From: Pseudomonadota bacterium
GTDB taxonomy: Bacteria; Pseudomonadota; Gammaproteobacteria; Burkholderiales; Gallionellaceae
Length of the DNA stretch: 64,000 nucleotides
Direction of reading: 5' to 3'
NCBI GenBank assembly: GCA_021800795.1
Contig: JAJYYO010000002.1
Coordinates: forward strand, 129,354-193,353
Positions within the stretch are counted from its first letter, which is position 1; every line of letters begins with the position of its first letter. A program made the translations under genes and the position numbers. This document shows, piece after piece, positions 60,919-64,000 of the stretch. A model generated the notes under the pieces. The model had not been told where the DNA came from, ran no database searches, and worked only from the letters and a program-made list of their open reading frames with translations.

Positions 60919-61713
60919 TTGCAAAATATGAAACTGGCTACCTGGAATGTGAATTCGTTAAAAGTCCGTCTGCCTCAGGTGCTGGACTGGCTGGCTGCCA
61001 ACCCGGTCGAGGTGTTGTGTTTGCAGGAAACCAAGCAGCAGGACGCCGATTTTCCGAAGGATGAACTGCTGGCCGCCGGTTATCACAGCGTGTTTTCAGG
61101 GCAGAAGACTTATAACGGCGTGGCGATTTTAAGCCGCGAAGAGCCGTCCGATGTGCAGATGGGGATTCCGGCCCTTCGACCCGGCTCAGGACAGGCTTTT
61201 GAGGATGAGCAGAAGCGCGTGATTGCCGCTACCTTTGGCGATGTGCGCGTGGTCAATGTATATATCCCTAACGGTCAGAGCATAGATTCAGACAAGTACC
61301 AGTACAAGCTGGGCTGGCTCAAGGCGCTGCACGACTGGCTGAAACAGGAACTTGTACGCTACCCGAAGCTGGTATTGCTGGGCGACTACAACATCGCACC
61401 GGAAGACCGCGATGTGCACGATCCGGCGGCATGGGTGGGCAATGTGCTGGTCAGCGAACCTGAGCGTGATGCCTTCCGTGCACTGCAAGCGCTGGGTTTA
61501 AAGGACAGTTACCGTCTGTTCGAGCAGACGGAAAAAACCTTCAGCTGGTGGGATTACCGCATGATGGCATTTCGCCGCAACATGGGGCTGCGCATCGACC
61601 ATATCCTGATCAGCGAGGCGCTGGCGCCCCGGTGCAAAAGCTGCGTCATCGACAAGGCGCCGCGCAAGCTAGAGCGTCCGTCGGATCACACGCCGGTGAT
61701 CGTGGAATTGTAA
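60919..61713 (+). CDS. xth: Exodeoxyribonuclease III
   Basis: MKLATWNVNSLKVRLPQVLDWL, LCLQETKQQD, LLGDYNIAPEDRD, RPSDHTPVIVEL. Confidence 0.95.
   Translation: MQNMKLATWNVNSLKVRLPQVLDWLAANPVEVLCLQETKQQDADFPKDELLAAGYHSVFSGQKTYNGVAILSREEPSDVQMGIPALRPGSGQAFEDEQKRVIAATFGDVRVVNVYIPNGQSIDSDKYQYKLGWLKALHDWLKQELVRYPKLVLLGDYNIAPEDRDVHDPAAWVGNVLVSEPERDAFRALQALGLKDSYRLFEQTEKTFSWWDYRMMAFRRNMGLRIDHILISEALAPRCKSCVIDKAPRKLERPSDHTPVIVEL
61171..61197. repeat. Short in-frame repeat fragment in xth
   Basis: GCCCTTCGACCCGGCTCAGGACAGGCT (27 nt = ALRPGSGQA) between MGIP and FEDEQKRVIAA. Confidence 0.55.
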
Positions 61714-61870
61714 ATCCAGTCGGTCATGGGTTGAACAGGTCGTTTGGGTGCGTGGCTGGTGCAGCAAATTATCCGGCGCGCCGCTCGGACATGAAAAACG
61801 GGAACCCGAATTCCCGTTTTTCATTCAGGCAGTTGCCGGAAATCCTGAAGTTCATATCGGTTTTCTGCCG

Positions 61871-64000
61871 TTAACCGCTGTTGCGCAAACCCGTTGCAAT
61901 GCCGTTGATGGTCAGGTGAATGGCGCGCTTGACCGGCTCGCTGTCGTCGCCCGCACGATGACGCTCCAGGAGGGATACTTGCAGGTGGTTGAGCGGGTCG
62001 ATGTAGGGAGTGCGGGTCTGCAAGCTGCGCGCAAACGCGGGGTTGTCCTGCAACAGGCTGGAGTTGCCGGTCACTTTGGAGAGCATTTCCAGGGTGGTTT
62101 CCCATTCGCCGTAAATTGCTCCAAAAATCCGCTCGCGCAACTCCACGTCTTCCACGAGACCGGCATAACGCGAGGCGATGCCCATATCGGTCTTGGATAA
62201 GACCATATCCATGTTGGACATCAGACCGCGGAAGAACGCCCAGTTTTTGTACATGGCCTGCAGTTGCGCCAGACCCGCTTCGCCTTCGCGCGCGATGAAC
62301 TGTTGCACCGCGCTGCCGAAGCCCAGCCAGCCCGGCAGCAGGGTGCGGTTCAGGCCCCAGCTGAACACCCAGGGGATCGCGCGCAAATCCTCGATGCGAT
62401 CCGAGGCTTTGCGTGAAGACGGACGGCTGCCGATGTTGAGTTCGGCGATTTCGCGTATCGGCGTGGAAGTGAAAAAGTATTCGGTGAAGCCGGGCGTTTC
62501 ATAGACCAGTTTGCGGTACGCGGCAAACGCGTTCAGACTTAAATCTTCCATGATGCGGTGGTATTCCGGCATCGCACTGTCTGCGCCGTGATGATGCAGC
62601 AGCGTCGCCTCCATGGTGGCGGCGATCAGCGTCTCAAGATTGCGCAGTCCGATTTCCGGGTTGGAGTATTTGCTGGAAATAACCTCTCCCTGCTCGGTGA
62701 TGCGGATCTGACCGTTCACGCTGCCCGGCGGTTGCGCCAGAATGGCATCGTAGCTCGGGCCGCCGCCGCGACCGACTGTGCCGCCCCTGCCGTGGAACAA
62801 GCGGAGTTCCAGGCCGTATTTGCCGAATACTTTTACCAGTTCCAGTTCTGCCTTATACAGCTCCCAGTTGGCCGTGACGTAGCCGCCGTCCTTGTTGCTG
62901 TCCGAATAACCCAGCATCACTTCCTGGGTGTTTCCTCTGTTGGCCAGCAGCCGGCGGTAGTAGGGAATGGCGAACAGTTCGTCCATGATGGGCCCGCAGC
63001 TGCGCAGGTCCTCGATGGTTTCAAACAGCGGGATGATATTGACGTGCAGCGCATCGCTGCCTTCCAGCAGGCCTGTCTGTTGCAGCATCAGTGCCAGTTC
63101 CAGCATGTCGCTCACCGCATCGGTCTTGGAGATGATGTGGTTGGGCAATGCGGCCCTGCCAAAGCGCCGGTGTATGTCCGCTGCGGCCTGCATGATGCGC
63201 AACTCGCTTTGTACTACATCGGAGTATTTTTCAAGCTCGACCATCAGCGGCTTTCCCGCCTGCAGCGTGTCGAGCAGCACCTGACGCCGCTCAGCTTCGT
63301 TAAGGCCGGCATAATTGCCGATCGAAGCGCCATGCGTCAACAGTTCGCTGACGGTTTGTTCGTGTATCGCGCTGTGCTGGCGCATATCCAATGGCGCCAG
63401 ATGAAAACCGAAGACCTCTGCTGCGCGGCGCAGATTGGACAGGCGTCCGCGCGCCAGATAAGTAGCGCCGTGCTGATACAGCGAGTCGATCAGTATGTCC
63501 AGATCGGCGATAAACTGTTCAGGCGTGGCGTAAGGCAGGGCCGCCTTATCCACCGGCGGCAGATGCGATATTTCGTGACCAAGTTGGCGGGCGGTGGCCG
63601 ACAGACGCGAATAAATCAGTATCAGTGCGCGGCGATAAGGCTCATCGATCCGGCTGACTGCGGTATCCGGCGAAGCATCGGAAAGGTGGCGCAAGTCATC
63701 GCTGACATCGACAAGACGGTCGGTCAGGGAGAGGCGCCGGCCCAGAAGATGTGTCTCTTTAAGGTAATGCTCGAACGCTACTTCGGAATGCTGCTGCACC
63801 GCAAACTGCATGACATCGTGCGTCACGAAAGGATTGCCGTCGCGGTCGCCGCCTATCCAGCTGCCTACTTTCAACAGGGGGGGTACCTTGATGTCCTTGT
63901 CAAAGCGCGCTTCAAGCTGGTTTTCCAGATTGGCGTAAATTCTGGGGATTTCCTTCAGAAAGGTGTAGCGGTAAAACTCCAGTCCGTTATTGATTTCGTC
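61871..64000 (-). CDS. ppc: Phosphoenolpyruvate carboxylase, 5' end beyond the window
   Basis: VGSWIGGDRDGNPFVT, GYSDSNKDGGYV, FHGRGGTVGRGGGP; frame stays open to the window end. Confidence 0.97.
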   Translation of the reverse strand, partial: DEINNGLEFYRYTFLKEIPRIYANLENQLEARFDKDIKVPPLLKVGSWIGGDRDGNPFVTHDVMQFAVQQHSEVAFEHYLKETHLLGRRLSLTDRLVDVSDDLRHLSDASPDTAVSRIDEPYRRALILIYSRLSATARQLGHEISHLPPVDKAALPYATPEQFIADLDILIDSLYQHGATYLARGRLSNLRRAAEVFGFHLAPLDMRQHSAIHEQTVSELLTHGASIGNYAGLNEAERRQVLLDTLQAGKPLMVELEKYSDVVQSELRIMQAAADIHRRFGRAALPNHIISKTDAVSDMLELALMLQQTGLLEGSDALHVNIIPLFETIEDLRSCGPIMDELFAIPYYRRLLANRGNTQEVMLGYSDSNKDGGYVTANWELYKAELELVKVFGKYGLELRLFHGRGGTVGRGGGPSYDAILAQPPGSVNGQIRITEQGEVISSKYSNPEIGLRNLETLIAATMEATLLHHHGADSAMPEYHRIMEDLSLNAFAAYRKLVYETPGFTEYFFTSTPIREIAELNIGSRPSSRKASDRIEDLRAIPWVFSWGLNRTLLPGWLGFGSAVQQFIAREGEAGLAQLQAMYKNWAFFRGLMSNMDMVLSKTDMGIASRYAGLVEDVELRERIFGAIYGEWETTLEMLSKVTGNSSLLQDNPAFARSLQTRTPYIDPLNHLQVSLLERHRAGDDSEPVKRAIHLTINGIATGLRNSG

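Overview
Chromosomal window, probably betaproteobacterial (Gallionellaceae/Nitrosomonadales-like; inferred from gene content and repeats, not proven). Housekeeping blocks: polyphosphate genes (PPK2-type Pap, SixA, Lys/Ala/Pro-rich protein, Ppk1), YggX, a two-component system divergent from a heavy-metal-type RND efflux operon, UppP, DUF1289, ThiC with a TPP riboswitch, Pcm, TolC-like protein, ArgA, RsmE, TrkA/TrkH, a PilGHIJ-ChpA chemosensory cluster, YqgE-RuvX-PyrB-pseudo-PyrC, OpdA, ExoIII, and Ppc (cut by the window end). Two complete but different type I restriction-modification loci interrupt this. RM1 (19.6-30.1 kb): hsdM, toxin-antitoxin relics, hsdS, a zinc-hook AAA/ABC ATPase resembling RloC/PrrC, a short wHTH gene plus DUF3800, then hsdR. 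RM2 (51.9-60.8 kb): hsdM, leader hairpin/mini-ORF, DUF1016 nuclease, hsdS, fic, hsdR. The most unusual signal is a set of short, mostly palindromic repeats sitting in frame inside protein genes, mainly hsd genes. It includes a 60-bp element present twice (about 50/60 identical, opposite orientation). Removing exactly 60 nt restores an intact palindrome in hsdM1 and an ordinary HsdS N-terminus in hsdS2. All calls come from reading the supplied sequence and ORF track; no searches were run.
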